From: Chryseotalea sp. WA131a
GTDB lineage: Bacteria > Bacteroidota > Bacteroidia > Cytophagales > Cyclobacteriaceae
Assembly (NCBI GenBank): GCA_025370075.1
Contig: CP073016.1
Location: 4,216,001 to 4,280,000, forward strand
DNA length: 64,000 nt
Direction: 5' to 3'
Made by a program: the position numbers and the translations under genes. The notes under the pieces are model-generated. The model worked only from the letters and a program-made list of their open reading frames with translations, did not search any database and had not been told where the DNA came from. This document shows positions 16,877-26,617 of this stretch, piece by piece. Numbering within the stretch: the stretch's first letter is position 1; the number at the start of each line of letters is the position of its first letter.

Positions 16877-19372
16877 ATGGAAACATCAACATCTATATTT
16901 AATGAGCACCAAGTCATTCATGACCTAAAGCATTATTTGCCAGCTCAGGCGCCACTCAAGGATTTTATTCATCACAATACACTCCATGCCTTTCAACATT
17001 TAAAGTTTAAAGATGGTGTTCGGCATGCGGCTGAGATTTTGGGTTACCGATCCTCTCTTTCCATTTCTGATTTCAGAAAGTTATTCGCCACTGGCCAAAT
17101 CAAGGAAGAGATTTTAGACCGCATCATTCGTGAGAAAAAGGGAAATCAGTTTGAAGAATGGAAGCGAAAAGTAGTTGAACACAAGTACACTAACACTTCT
17201 TTGCCCCGCATCGGTGCACTGCGAAGCCAGTGGAAAAGTCAATACCACATTGACTTGGACTCAATGGTGCAACCGATTTTGTTCCGCATTTTGTGCAGCT
17301 ACTTAGATCAAGGCATTTCCATTTGGAATTTTCCGATTCGGGAAAAAACATTTTTGGCATCCTTACAAGAGATGGAGCGCAACAGCTTTTCTAGTTTTTT
17401 TAGAAAAGATCGTGCGAAAGCCTTGCTGCTTGAAACCACATGCGAGATTACAGACTTGCTAAAAATAGTGGTAGGCGATGAGTCGCTTTATAAACGCTAT
17501 TTGTTCGATCAGCAATTTGCTCATCAAGGCTGGTCGGGTATGGTCAGCACAATTGAAGATCAACCGTTTACGATTTTAGATCCGCGTAAGCTTTCCATGC
17601 ACGATTTGATCGTGTTTGAGTTGTTGATGGAAATCGATGCCCTTGATTATGAGTTCGGAAAAAATTGGCAGCCGCTGGCAACTCGGTTATCGGATAAGCC
17701 AATCGATCTGTTTGCCTCTGTGCCCGAGCAAGAAATGCACGAGGTGTTGTTTCTTTGGCAAGAAGCATTTGAATGGAGTTATCACGATCAGGTGTTGGCT
17801 GGCATCGCCCAAAAGAAAAACCCACCTAAGCAATATCCTTCCAAAAGTTTTCAGGCGATGCTTTGCATTGATGATCGCGAATGCTCCTTTAGACGATACC
17901 TTGAAGAATTTGATGACCATGCCGAGACGTTTGGAACGCCTGGTTTTTTTTCCGTAGAGTTTTATTATCAGCCGGAAGGAGGAAAATTTTATACCAAGCT
18001 TTGCCCCGCACCGGTTACACCTAAGTATTTAATCAAAGGCATTGGTGGCGATAAACGAAAGAAAGATGCTTACCTCAGCAAGGCGAGTCATTCGATTTAC
18101 GGTGGTTGGCTGATTTCCCAAACACTCGGATTTTGGTCGGCCTTTTTATTGTTCTTGAATATTTTCAAACCATCCATGGGGCCCGCCACCGCTTCTTCGT
18201 TCAAACACATGAGCAAGAAGTCGAAACTCACCATTGAAAACGAAAATTTGGAAAATCGTGAAAACAATTTGCAGATTGGTTTCACCATCGAAGAGATGAC
18301 CAACCGCGTGGAGGCGTTGCTAAAAAGCATCGGTTTGGTAAAGGAATTTGCGCCCATTGTGTATGTGATTGGTCATGGGTCGAGCAGTGTCAACAACCCG
18401 CACTATGCGGCCTACGATTGCGGGGCCTGTTCAGGCCGCGCAGGTTCTGTAAACTCACGCGTGGTTTCGTTTATGGCCAACCACCAAAGGGTACGCGAAT
18501 TGTTAAAGGCAAGGGGAATTGAAATTCCGGAGACCACACAATTCTTGGGCGGCTTGCACGATACCACGCGCGATGAAATTGTTTTCTTTGATGAAGATTC
18601 CTTGTCGCATTCCAATAAACAAGGCCACAGTAAAAACGAACTGATTTTTGCCAAGGCATTGGATTATAACGCCAAAGAACGTTCACGCAGATTTGAGTCA
18701 ATCGATTCACATTTGCAACCAGCCTCCATACATGAAAAAATTCGCACGCGGTCAGTATCGTTGTTTGAACCACGGCCGGAGTTAAACCATGCGACCAACG
18801 CACTTTGCATTGTGGGTAGGCGTGAGTTGACGAAACATTTATTTATGGATAGGCGCTCGTTCATGAACTCCTATGATTATCGTGTGGACTTGGATGGAAA
18901 ATTTTTAGTGAATGTGCTGCGCCCGGTTGGCCCTGTGTGCGGTGGCATCAATTTAGAATATTTCTTTTCACGTGTTGATAATCAAAAACTAGGAGCCGGC
19001 ACCAAATTGCCTCATAACGTGATGGGGCTGGTGGGGGTTGCCAATGGCATTGATGGCGACCTGCGCCCCGGTTTGCCCAGCCAAATGATAGAAGTGCATG
19101 ACCCGGTTCGCTTAATGGTGATTGTGGAGCATTTTCCGGAAATTGTTTTGCAAGCTATTTCCAAGGAAGCGCCTACCTACGAGTGGTTTATTAATGAATG
19201 GGTTCGGATGGTGGCCATACACCCTGAAACGAGACAACTCTATTTATTTAAGGAAGGGATTTTTAGCGAATATCAACCAATGGTAAAGGAAGTTGCTAAA
19301 GCAGCTAACCTGAAAACAATCTTTGAAGAACATCCTGAAAATTTACCCGTGTACGAATTAGAAAGCATTTAA
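16877..19372 (+). CDS. dabA: Probable inorganic carbon transporter subunit DabA (DUF2309)
   Basis: An 831-residue protein of the DUF2309/UPF0753 family. DabA is the cytoplasmic, carbonic-anhydrase-like zinc subunit of the DAB inorganic carbon pump and works with the membrane subunit DabB. The zinc/catalytic residues are all in place: C330-x-D332 in C-I-D-D-R-E-C-S, H500 in G-H-G-S-S, and C515 in Y-D-C-G-A-C-S-G. The H to C spacing of 15 equals that of the Halothiobacillus protein (H524, C539). Length is near normal. dabB follows after 13 bases. In the characterised model, cation flux through DabB drives one-way CO2 hydration to bicarbonate in DabA. Confidence 0.92.
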   Translation: METSTSIFNEHQVIHDLKHYLPAQAPLKDFIHHNTLHAFQHLKFKDGVRHAAEILGYRSSLSISDFRKLFATGQIKEEILDRIIREKKGNQFEEWKRKVVEHKYTNTSLPRIGALRSQWKSQYHIDLDSMVQPILFRILCSYLDQGISIWNFPIREKTFLASLQEMERNSFSSFFRKDRAKALLLETTCEITDLLKIVVGDESLYKRYLFDQQFAHQGWSGMVSTIEDQPFTILDPRKLSMHDLIVFELLMEIDALDYEFGKNWQPLATRLSDKPIDLFASVPEQEMHEVLFLWQEAFEWSYHDQVLAGIAQKKNPPKQYPSKSFQAMLCIDDRECSFRRYLEEFDDHAETFGTPGFFSVEFYYQPEGGKFYTKLCPAPVTPKYLIKGIGGDKRKKDAYLSKASHSIYGGWLISQTLGFWSAFLLFLNIFKPSMGPATASSFKHMSKKSKLTIENENLENRENNLQIGFTIEEMTNRVEALLKSIGLVKEFAPIVYVIGHGSSSVNNPHYAAYDCGACSGRAGSVNSRVVSFMANHQRVRELLKARGIEIPETTQFLGGLHDTTRDEIVFFDEDSLSHSNKQGHSKNELIFAKALDYNAKERSRRFESIDSHLQPASIHEKIRTRSVSLFEPRPELNHATNALCIVGRRELTKHLFMDRRSFMNSYDYRVDLDGKFLVNVLRPVGPVCGGINLEYFFSRVDNQKLGAGTKLPHNVMGLVGVANGIDGDLRPGLPSQMIEVHDPVRLMVIVEHFPEIVLQAISKEAPTYEWFINEWVRMVAIHPETRQLYLFKEGIFSEYQPMVKEVAKAANLKTIFEEHPENLPVYELESI

Positions 19373-19385
19373 TTTTTATAGCGAA

Positions 19386-21254
19386 ATGAAATCATTCTTA
19401 GAATTTTTTATACTCGTCCCTTTCATTGGTTTTTTGGTCAGTTTAACATTGCCAAAAAAGAATGAAAATGGTATTGCGCGCTGGACTTTTTTGTCGGTCG
19501 CTATTCACATGTTCAGCTTCCAGGTGTTTTTGGTCTATTGGTTAATCGATGGTTATCACGAACTCAACCTGAAAGACATTGTATTGTACCGCAGCGAAGA
19601 ATACGAATTCTTTTTGGATTTTTATTTTGATAAAATCACTGCGGTATATGTGTTCGTTGGTTCGCTGCTCACCTTTATGGTTACCCTCTATAGCCGCACC
19701 TATTTGCATCGCGAGGCGGGCTACAAACGTTTTTTCAATACCATTCTTTTTTTCTATTTAGGATATAACATAGTTGTATTCTCTGGAAATTTAGAGACTT
19801 TGTTTATTGGGTGGGAAATATTGGGGATCAGTTCGTTTTTATTGATCGCCTTTTACCGCGACCGCTACCTACCCGTAAAAAATGCCGTCAAGGTTTTTTC
19901 CATTTATCGGGTGGCCGATGTGGGTTTGATTTTGGCCATGTGGATGAGCCACCATCTGTGGCACGAGAGCATCACTTTCGATAAGTTGATGAATGCAGAT
20001 TTGATCCACTCACATCTGCAAGAGCACAGTTGGGTGGGTATTTTCATTGCGCTAATGTGTTGGCTATCCGCTATCGCCAAGTCGGCACAACTTCCGTTTT
20101 CGTCTTGGTTGCCACGTGCTATGGAAGGCCCCACACCCAGCAGTGCCATTTTTTACGGATCACTGTCGGTGCACTTGGGTGTGTTCATCATGTTGCGCAC
20201 CTATCCGTTTTGGGAGAATCAACTTTCGGTTCGCATATTAATTGGTGTGATGGGTTTGATGACGGCTGTAATTGCCACGGGCATTGCGCGCGTGCAATCA
20301 TCTGTTAAAAGTCAAATTGCGTATAGCTCCATTGCACAAATTGGTTTGATTTTTATTGAGATTGCCGCGGGCTGGGGTGCGCTTGCGCTGATACATTTTG
20401 CAGGCAATGCCTTTTTGCGAACGTATCAATTGCTGGTATCGCCTTCGGTGGTTAGTTATTTGATACGCGAGCAGTTTTACAATTTCGTTCCGCGCTTGCG
20501 CTCCATTGAAGATTCGTTTCCCAAGAAACTTCAGTACACGCTGTACATCCTTTGTCTGAAAGAATGGAACTTAGATTCGTTCATGTACCAGTATTTATGG
20601 AACCCGATTAAAAAGGCGGGCCAATATTTTAATTTCCTTACATTCAATCGCGTGTTTATGTTATTGGTACCCATTTATTTGGTTGGATTGTTTTTTACCT
20701 ACAACAAAGATTTAGTTACGGACAACATAGAGCATTACCTTCCCATTGTGTTTTCTTTGATCGGCCTGATTTGTGTATTAAAAGCCTTCACCGAACGGCA
20801 GCATGCACGTGTCAGTTGGCTGCTCGTAATTATGAATCACTTTTGGATTGCCCTAGCTATTTCATTTAATGAAAATTTTACTTTCAATGAGGTACATCTA
20901 TACTTGATTGGTGTGGCCGTATCTGGAATTATTGGCTTTGGTGCTTTGCGCAGACTGCGTTTGCTTGAAGGAAGCATTGACTTAGATCAATTTCATGGTC
21001 ACTCCTACAAGCATCCCAAAATAGCAATGATGTTTTTGCTCGCCTGCTTGGGTGCTACTGGCTTTCCGATCACACCTACCTTTATTGGCGAAGATTTAAT
21101 TTTCAGTCACATTCATCATGACCAATTTCTTTTGGCATTTTTTGTCTCCCTTAGTTTTGTGGTAGATGGTCTTGCGATTATTCGAATTTATGCGCGCGTA
21201 TTTTTGGGGCCGCATTCAAAATCGGTGTATGATATGGCGTACCGATCTTCTTAA
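19386..21254 (+). CDS. dabB: NuoL-like membrane subunit DabB
   Basis: A 622-residue membrane protein of the proton-conducting (NuoL/MrpA) family with at least 14 hydrophobic segments. The core quinone-oxidoreductase/antiporter motif is K-S-A-Q-L-P-F-S-S-W-L-P with A-M-E-G-P-T-P-S-S-A (about 231-252); the lysine and the following charged residues carry the proton path. It lacks any other complex I gene nearby and is directly downstream of dabA (13 bases), so it is DabB rather than a respiratory subunit. It should supply the cation-driven energy for CO2 hydration by DabA at the inner membrane. Confidence 0.9.
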   Translation: MKSFLEFFILVPFIGFLVSLTLPKKNENGIARWTFLSVAIHMFSFQVFLVYWLIDGYHELNLKDIVLYRSEEYEFFLDFYFDKITAVYVFVGSLLTFMVTLYSRTYLHREAGYKRFFNTILFFYLGYNIVVFSGNLETLFIGWEILGISSFLLIAFYRDRYLPVKNAVKVFSIYRVADVGLILAMWMSHHLWHESITFDKLMNADLIHSHLQEHSWVGIFIALMCWLSAIAKSAQLPFSSWLPRAMEGPTPSSAIFYGSLSVHLGVFIMLRTYPFWENQLSVRILIGVMGLMTAVIATGIARVQSSVKSQIAYSSIAQIGLIFIEIAAGWGALALIHFAGNAFLRTYQLLVSPSVVSYLIREQFYNFVPRLRSIEDSFPKKLQYTLYILCLKEWNLDSFMYQYLWNPIKKAGQYFNFLTFNRVFMLLVPIYLVGLFFTYNKDLVTDNIEHYLPIVFSLIGLICVLKAFTERQHARVSWLLVIMNHFWIALAISFNENFTFNEVHLYLIGVAVSGIIGFGALRRLRLLEGSIDLDQFHGHSYKHPKIAMMFLLACLGATGFPITPTFIGEDLIFSHIHHDQFLLAFFVSLSFVVDGLAIIRIYARVFLGPHSKSVYDMAYRSS

Positions 21255-21306
21255 GGTATTGGGACTTATGGCTTAGGAATTAGGAGCGTATCTCAATGCC
21301 TAAGCT

Positions 21307-21729
21307 CTACTTTTTATTAATCAAATAGAGTAACGCCAACGCATACCCTTCCAATCCAAAACCTGTAATGAGGCCCTTGCATTTTGAGGTGATTAAGCTT
21401 TTGTGACGAAATTCTTCACGCGCATAAATATTGGAGATATGAACTTCCACCACAGGTGTGGTAATGGCACCAATGGCATCGTGAATGGCAATGGAAGTAT
21501 GTGTATAGGCACCCGCATTTAAGATGATGCCATCGTATGAAAAGCCAACCGCTTGTAGTTTGTTGATGAGTTCGCCCTCCACATTCGATTGGTAATATTC
21601 AATTTCAATAGTAGAGAAACTGTTTCGCAAGTTTTCAAAAAAGGTTTCAAAGTCCGTAGAGCCATAAACTTCTGGTTCGCGTTTGCCCAATAGATTTAAG
21701 TTAGGGCCGTTGATGATTTGTATTTTCAT
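21307..21729 (-). CDS. aroQ: 3-dehydroquinate dehydratase type II
   Basis: A 140-residue enzyme of the shikimate pathway that converts 3-dehydroquinate to 3-dehydroshikimate. The N-terminal signature I-I-N-G-P-N-L-N-L-L-G-K-R-E-P-E-V-Y-G is complete, including the active-site arginine and tyrosine of the lid. The later N-A-G-A-Y-T-H-T-S-I-A-I-H-D-A and V-E-V-H-I-S-N motifs are also present. Type II enzymes form dodecamers. It is divergent from xerD, a common arrangement in this phylum. Confidence 0.96.
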   Translation of the reverse strand: MKIQIINGPNLNLLGKREPEVYGSTDFETFFENLRNSFSTIEIEYYQSNVEGELINKLQAVGFSYDGIILNAGAYTHTSIAIHDAIGAITTPVVEVHISNIYAREEFRHKSLITSKCKGLITGFGLEGYALALLYLINKK

Positions 21730-21927
21730 AGAGGCAAGGTAAGGATTTTTGATTTATGATTGGTGAGGCCGCAAGCTACATGCTTCAAGCGGTAGGCCGT
21801 TGGCCAGAACTTGCCCATTTACCTTTCTGTTTCGATTGTTGATTCTAACTTTTACTTCTAACTTCTGACTTCTATATTCTATCTCCTTCCTAACCTAAGA
21901 TTTATTAATTTTACATAACTGCATCTC

Positions 21928-22827
21928 TTGAATTGGTCTACCTACATCAAGCAATTTTCAAACTACCTGAAGTTAGAGCGATCGCTTTCGCAAAATTCTG
22001 TTGATGCCTACGTGCGCGATGTAGAAAAACTCGAGCAGTTTGTGGAAATAAAAAAACTAAGTGTCAGCCCGCTAAAGATTAAGGCCAAGCATTTGCAGTC
22101 TTTTTTAGAATACATCAATGAATTGGGCATGAGTGCCTACAGCCAAGCGCGCATCCTCAGCGGACTGAAGGCATTTTTCAAGTACCTGGTTTTTGAAGAA
22201 TTGATTTCTGATGACCCAACATCGTTGATTGAAGGCCCAAAAATCGGTCGCAAGCTGCCCGATACGCTGGATTATGTTGAGATTGAAAACCTTCTCTCCG
22301 CCATCGATTTATCTACACACGAAGGGGCGAGAAATCGCGCCATTATTGAAATCTTGTACAGTTCAGGTTTGCGTGTTTCGGAGCTGGTGGATTTAAAAAT
22401 CCCGAATGTCTATTTTGATGTTGGGTTTTTGCGGGTGATTGGAAAAGGAAACAAAGAGCGGCTCGTGCCCATCGGCAAGGAGGCATTTAAGTATTTGAAA
22501 ATCTATTTGGAAGAAGTACGGGTACACATCTCAGTAAAAGAAAACTCTTATAGCCATGTTTTTCTCAATCGAAATGGCGGAAAGATTTCGAGGGTAATGA
22601 TTTTCATCTTGATCAAAGCACTGGCTGCAAAAATCGGATTAAAAAAATCCATCAGTCCGCATACGTTTCGTCATTCCTTTGCCACACACTTGATTGAAGG
22701 CGGTGCCGACTTGCGTGCGGTGCAAGAAATGTTAGGGCACGAATCGATTACCACTACCGAAATTTATACACACCTCGATCGCGATTACCTTCGACAAGTG
22801 GTGCAGCAGTTTCATCCGCGGAGTTGA
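21928..22827 (+). CDS. xerD: Tyrosine recombinase XerD/XerC family
   Basis: A 299-residue integrase-fold recombinase. The C-terminal domain carries the catalytic set: R in S-S-G-L-R-V-S-E-L (about 150), K in G-K-G-N-K-E-R, H-x-x-R in H-T-F-R-H-S-F-A-T-H, H in L-G-H-E-S-I-T-T-T, and the nucleophile in E-I-Y-T-H-L. The N-terminal domain is a normal SAM-like DNA-binding module. The start is TTG (21928), which fits the family N-terminus. Size and context (next to aroQ) point to the housekeeping dimer-resolution enzyme rather than an element integrase. XerC versus XerD was not settled. Confidence 0.92.
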   Translation: MNWSTYIKQFSNYLKLERSLSQNSVDAYVRDVEKLEQFVEIKKLSVSPLKIKAKHLQSFLEYINELGMSAYSQARILSGLKAFFKYLVFEELISDDPTSLIEGPKIGRKLPDTLDYVEIENLLSAIDLSTHEGARNRAIIEILYSSGLRVSELVDLKIPNVYFDVGFLRVIGKGNKERLVPIGKEAFKYLKIYLEEVRVHISVKENSYSHVFLNRNGGKISRVMIFILIKALAAKIGLKKSISPHTFRHSFATHLIEGGADLRAVQEMLGHESITTTEIYTHLDRDYLRQVVQQFHPRS

Positions 22828-22871
22828 TTTTATCATTCTGATTTGTGGCGAACATAACGTAACTTTGGCCT

Positions 22872-23399
22872 ATGAGAAACTGTTTGTTAATTGCAGCGTT
22901 GGTACTTGGCTTTACGAGTTATGGGCAAACCATCGATGTTGAGTACGACAAGACACGCGATTTTTCATATTACAAAACCTTTCGCTTTGGAGAGAGCCAG
23001 ATCATTACTCCCAATGATCAGAAAAGGGTTTCAGATAAAGTGCTCGATAAATGGATTGTATCAGCCATTACCGAAGAACTGAAACAAAAAGGATTGACGC
23101 GATCCGACTCGGCTGCTGATTTGACCATTACGTATGCCGAAGGTACGTTGGCACGATCAGATGTTGAGAATCTAGGTCCTGTTCCCCTCACACCTGGACA
23201 AGATGCCAACCGCAATTTTATGTACGAATACCGCCAGACCAGTTTGATCATCGACTTGAATGATAGGAGTAACAATTTAATTTGGCGCATCAATTCAACT
23301 ACTAATATGACCAGCGAAGAAGGCGAACGCATGATTGATGCCATCGTAGAGAAAGGTTTTAAAAAATTTGGGAAAGCACCTAAGCGGAAGAAGAAATAG
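22872..23399 (+). CDS. DUF4136 domain exported protein
   Basis: A 175-residue protein with a signal peptide (L-I-A-A-L-V-L-G-F-T-S-Y-G) and the DUF4136 fold. The beginning V-E-Y-D-K-T-R-D-F-S-Y-Y-K-T-F-R-F is typical. The C-terminal half contains N-L-I-W-R-I-N-S-T and a basic tail (K-A-P-K-R-K-K-K). Members are envelope proteins of unknown role, often lipoproteins; this one has no lipobox cysteine. It is two bases from the pyrD start. Confidence 0.82.
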   Translation: MRNCLLIAALVLGFTSYGQTIDVEYDKTRDFSYYKTFRFGESQIITPNDQKRVSDKVLDKWIVSAITEELKQKGLTRSDSAADLTITYAEGTLARSDVENLGPVPLTPGQDANRNFMYEYRQTSLIIDLNDRSNNLIWRINSTTNMTSEEGERMIDAIVEKGFKKFGKAPKRKKK

Positions 23400-23401
23400 A
23401 C

Positions 23402-24424
23402 ATGTACAAACTTTTCGTTCGGCCTTTTTTGTTTTTGTTCGATCCAGAGGCCATTCACCATTTCACTTTTCGGTTTATCAAATTTTCATGTAAAATCCCG
23501 GGTGTAAAGCCGTTGCTTTCGGGTTTGTATCAAACTAAGAAGGAAGGTTTATCAAGAACTTTGTTTGGCATTACCTTTCCCAATCCAGTAGGGTTGGCTG
23601 CGGGCTTTGATAAAGATGCGAAGCTTATTGACGAGCTAGCTTGTTTTGGTTTTGGGTTTATTGAGATCGGAACGCTTACCCCTAAGCCACAACTGGGAAA
23701 CGAAAAACCGCGATTGTTTCGGTTGCCAGCAGATCAAGGGCTCATCAATCGCATGGGATTTAATAATGGTGGTGTGGCTGAAGCCGTGATTCGGTTGAGG
23801 AAGAGAAATTCAACTGTGATTGTGGGTGGCAACATTGGTAAGAATAAGAGCACCCCCAACGAAAATGCCTTTGATGACTATAAAATCTGTTTTGAAGAAT
23901 TGTATCCGTATGTTGATTACTTTGTAGTGAATGTGAGTTCACCTAATACACCTGGCTTGCGCGAATTGCAAGAAAAAGAACCACTGAAAAAATTATTGGC
24001 AGGAGTAAAGGCGTTGAGCCTTCAAACAGAAAAACCTAAACCGATCTTGTTAAAGATTGCGCCTGATTTGACCATCACACAACTAGATGATGTAGTCGAA
24101 GTGCTGAAAGCCACTGAAGCGGATGGTGTGATAGCCACCAATACCACTATATCACGGGAGGGATTACATACCACTCAAGCCGAGTTATCGGCCATTGGCA
24201 ATGGCGGATTGAGTGGAAAACCATTGACGTATCGATCGAATGAAATGATCGCTTATCTACGCGCAAAGCTGGGCAAAAACTTTCCGATCATCGGGGTAGG
24301 AGGGATCATGTCACCGGATGACGCAGTCGCAAAATTAAAATCCGGTGCAGACCTGATTCAGATCTACACCGGATTTGTATACGAGGGGCCAGGGTTTGTA
24401 AAAAGAATATTGAGCGAACTTTAG
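23402..24424 (+). CDS. pyrD: Dihydroorotate dehydrogenase (quinone), class 2
   Basis: A 340-residue flavoenzyme of pyrimidine synthesis that oxidises dihydroorotate with quinone as acceptor. The N-terminal membrane-associating helix (Y-K-L-F-V-R-P-F-L-F-L-F-D-P-E-A) marks class 2. N-P-V-G-L-A-A-G-F-D-K-D, I-G-T-L-T-P-K-P-Q-L-G-N and the active-site serine segment N-V-S-S-P-N-T-P-G-L follow in order, and I-G-V-G-G-I closes the FMN site. The start lies 2 bases after the DUF4136 stop, so the pair is likely one transcript. Confidence 0.95.
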   Translation: MYKLFVRPFLFLFDPEAIHHFTFRFIKFSCKIPGVKPLLSGLYQTKKEGLSRTLFGITFPNPVGLAAGFDKDAKLIDELACFGFGFIEIGTLTPKPQLGNEKPRLFRLPADQGLINRMGFNNGGVAEAVIRLRKRNSTVIVGGNIGKNKSTPNENAFDDYKICFEELYPYVDYFVVNVSSPNTPGLRELQEKEPLKKLLAGVKALSLQTEKPKPILLKIAPDLTITQLDDVVEVLKATEADGVIATNTTISREGLHTTQAELSAIGNGGLSGKPLTYRSNEMIAYLRAKLGKNFPIIGVGGIMSPDDAVAKLKSGADLIQIYTGFVYEGPGFVKRILSEL

Positions 24425-24435
24425 ATTCGTACTTT

Positions 24436-26559
24436 TTACTCTTTAACCCCCACCAAATCCAATACAAACGCATACATCAAAGCATCTTCCTTTAGCGACT
24501 CAAATCGTCCGCTGGCGCCACCGTGTCCGGCTTCCATATTTGTTTTGAGAAGAAGTAAATTTTTGTCGGTCTTCATCGTGCGCAGTTTGGCCACCCACTT
24601 GGCGGGTTCCCAATATTGTACCTGGCTATCTTGCAAGCCGGTAGTCACGAGTAAATTCGGGTATTCCTTTTTCGCCACGTTATCATAGGGAGAATATGAT
24701 AACATGTAATCATATTCTTCTTTAACATTGGGGTTGCCCCATTCTTTCCATTCGAATGTTGTGAGCGGAATGGTTTCATCTTCCATCGTGCTAATCACAT
24801 CTACAAATGGAACATCGGCAATGATTCCTTTGTATAAATCGGGGCGCATGTTGGTAATGGCGCCCATCAACAATCCGCCCGCGCTGCCACCATTGGCAAA
24901 TAGTTTGTCTTTAGCTGCATATTTTTCATTGATCAAAAACTCCGACACATCGATAAAGTCATTGAACGTGTTTTTCTTCTTCAACATCTTTCCATCTTCA
25001 TACCACTTTCCGCCCATTTCCTGGCCACCACGAACGTGGGCGATCGCATATACAAATCCGCGGTCTAGTAAGCTTAACCGAGAAGAGCTAAAGTACGCGA
25101 CCATCGATGAACCATATGACCCATACGCATATTGAAAGCAAGCGTTGCTTCCGTCTTTCTTAAACTTGTCTTTTCTGTATACAATCGAGACGGGAACTTT
25201 CACGCCATCACGAGAAGTGGCCATCACGCGTTCGGTTTGGTAGTTGGTGCGATTAAATCCACCTAGCACTTCTTGCTCTTTCAATAATTTTTTTTCTTTG
25301 GTTTCCATGCCATAGTCGTACTGCGATGCAGGTGTTGTCATGGATTGATAGTAATAGCGCAACGTGGTTGATTTAGGATCTGGATTGGTGCTGATACCGG
25401 CTACATAAGCGGGCTCTCCAAAGTCTATGCTGTGCTCTGATTGGTCGGCCCATTTTATCATTCGAATGTGAGCCAGCCCTTCGGCTGTTTCTTGAATGGC
25501 CAAGTAGTCATTGAACAGTTCAAAACCCTCCAAAAATTTATCTTCACGGTTGGGTATTACATCCGTCCAATTTTCTTTTCCGCTTTTAGTTTCCTCAGCA
25601 GATACCAGCCTATAGTTGGTGGCATCGGCATTGGTGCGGATATAGAATTTGCCGTTCATGTGATCGGCAGAGTACTGAATATTTTCTTTTAATGGCTCGA
25701 TGACTTTAAGGGTAGCCTTTGGATTGTCGATTTCCATAAAGCGAACAACGGAAGCATCCGTTCTTACGGATTGAACCAACAGGAATTTCTTCGATCTAGA
25801 TTTGCCGATGTAGGAGGACAGTGTTTGATCTTTTTCTTCGAAAACCAGAACATCTTTAGAAGCTTCGGTGCCTAGTTCGTGTTTATAGATTTTGTCGGAG
25901 CGGAGTGTGTTGGGATCTTGTTTGGAATAGAAAACAGTTTTGTTATTATTCGCCCACTCAAAATTTCCTGTCGTTCCGGGGATTCTGTCAGTCAACATTT
26001 TTCCGGTTAACATATCTTTAAACGATAACGTATAAAATCTTCTGCCCACGGTATCTACTGCCAGGGTGGCGATGTTGTGGTTAGGGCTTGCAGAGGCGAA
26101 CATACTAAAATAGCCACGACCCTTGCCCATTTCATTTCCATTGGCAATGATTTCTTCGGCACCCTCTAATGAACCTTTCTTACGGCAGTAGACCGGGTAT
26201 TCGCCACCTTCTTCTACGCGGGTATAGTAAAAGAAATCATCGATTTTATAGGGTACTGATTCATCTTTCTCTTTGATGCGCCCTTTCATTTCGTTGAAAA
26301 GTTTGTCTTGCAACCCTTTGGTGTGGGCCATCATCGTATCGAGGTAGTTGTTCTCTGCCTTTAGGTAATTCACCACCGCGGTGTCTTCACGATTGCGTAG
26401 CCAGAAATAGTTATCCACTCGTTTATCTCCATGCTTGGATGTAATCTCATGGACTTTCATTATCGCCACAGGCGCGGCTACGGATGGATATTTGGATTCG
26501 TTGTTTTTGCAGCTGGCTACTATTACCAACACACTTAATACGACTACTATTTTTTTCAT
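24436..26559 (-). CDS. S9 family prolyl oligopeptidase / oligopeptidase B-like lipoprotein
   Basis: A 707-residue serine peptidase. The N-terminus has a lipobox (V-I-V-A-S-C), and residues 40-430 form a seven-bladed propeller. The C-terminal alpha/beta-hydrolase domain contains the nucleophile elbow G-G-S-A-G-G with S559, an aspartate in the Q-D-S-Q-V segment, and a histidine in A-G-H-G-G. The G-G-S-A-G-G motif and the H-V-R-G-G-Q-E-M-G-G block match oligopeptidase B (PtrB) type enzymes, which cut short peptides after basic residues. Being lipidated it would act in the periplasm or at the membrane, unlike cytoplasmic E. coli PtrB. Confidence 0.9.
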   Translation of the reverse strand: MKKIVVVLSVLVIVASCKNNESKYPSVAAPVAIMKVHEITSKHGDKRVDNYFWLRNREDTAVVNYLKAENNYLDTMMAHTKGLQDKLFNEMKGRIKEKDESVPYKIDDFFYYTRVEEGGEYPVYCRKKGSLEGAEEIIANGNEMGKGRGYFSMFASASPNHNIATLAVDTVGRRFYTLSFKDMLTGKMLTDRIPGTTGNFEWANNNKTVFYSKQDPNTLRSDKIYKHELGTEASKDVLVFEEKDQTLSSYIGKSRSKKFLLVQSVRTDASVVRFMEIDNPKATLKVIEPLKENIQYSADHMNGKFYIRTNADATNYRLVSAEETKSGKENWTDVIPNREDKFLEGFELFNDYLAIQETAEGLAHIRMIKWADQSEHSIDFGEPAYVAGISTNPDPKSTTLRYYYQSMTTPASQYDYGMETKEKKLLKEQEVLGGFNRTNYQTERVMATSRDGVKVPVSIVYRKDKFKKDGSNACFQYAYGSYGSSMVAYFSSSRLSLLDRGFVYAIAHVRGGQEMGGKWYEDGKMLKKKNTFNDFIDVSEFLINEKYAAKDKLFANGGSAGGLLMGAITNMRPDLYKGIIADVPFVDVISTMEDETIPLTTFEWKEWGNPNVKEEYDYMLSYSPYDNVAKKEYPNLLVTTGLQDSQVQYWEPAKWVAKLRTMKTDKNLLLLKTNMEAGHGGASGRFESLKEDALMYAFVLDLVGVKE

Positions 26560-26617
26560 TTATAAAAACGTTAAAGTTATTCCTATTGCCTAAGTCCTAG
26601 TCCCCAATTCCCAACAC

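Noticed and set aside
19386..21254. Complex I subunit L (nuoL)
   Set aside because: No other nuo genes are present and dabA is adjacent, so DabB is the better call.
21928..22827. Integrase of a mobile element
   Set aside because: Size, full XerC/D layout and location beside aroQ indicate the chromosomal recombinase; no element boundaries were seen.
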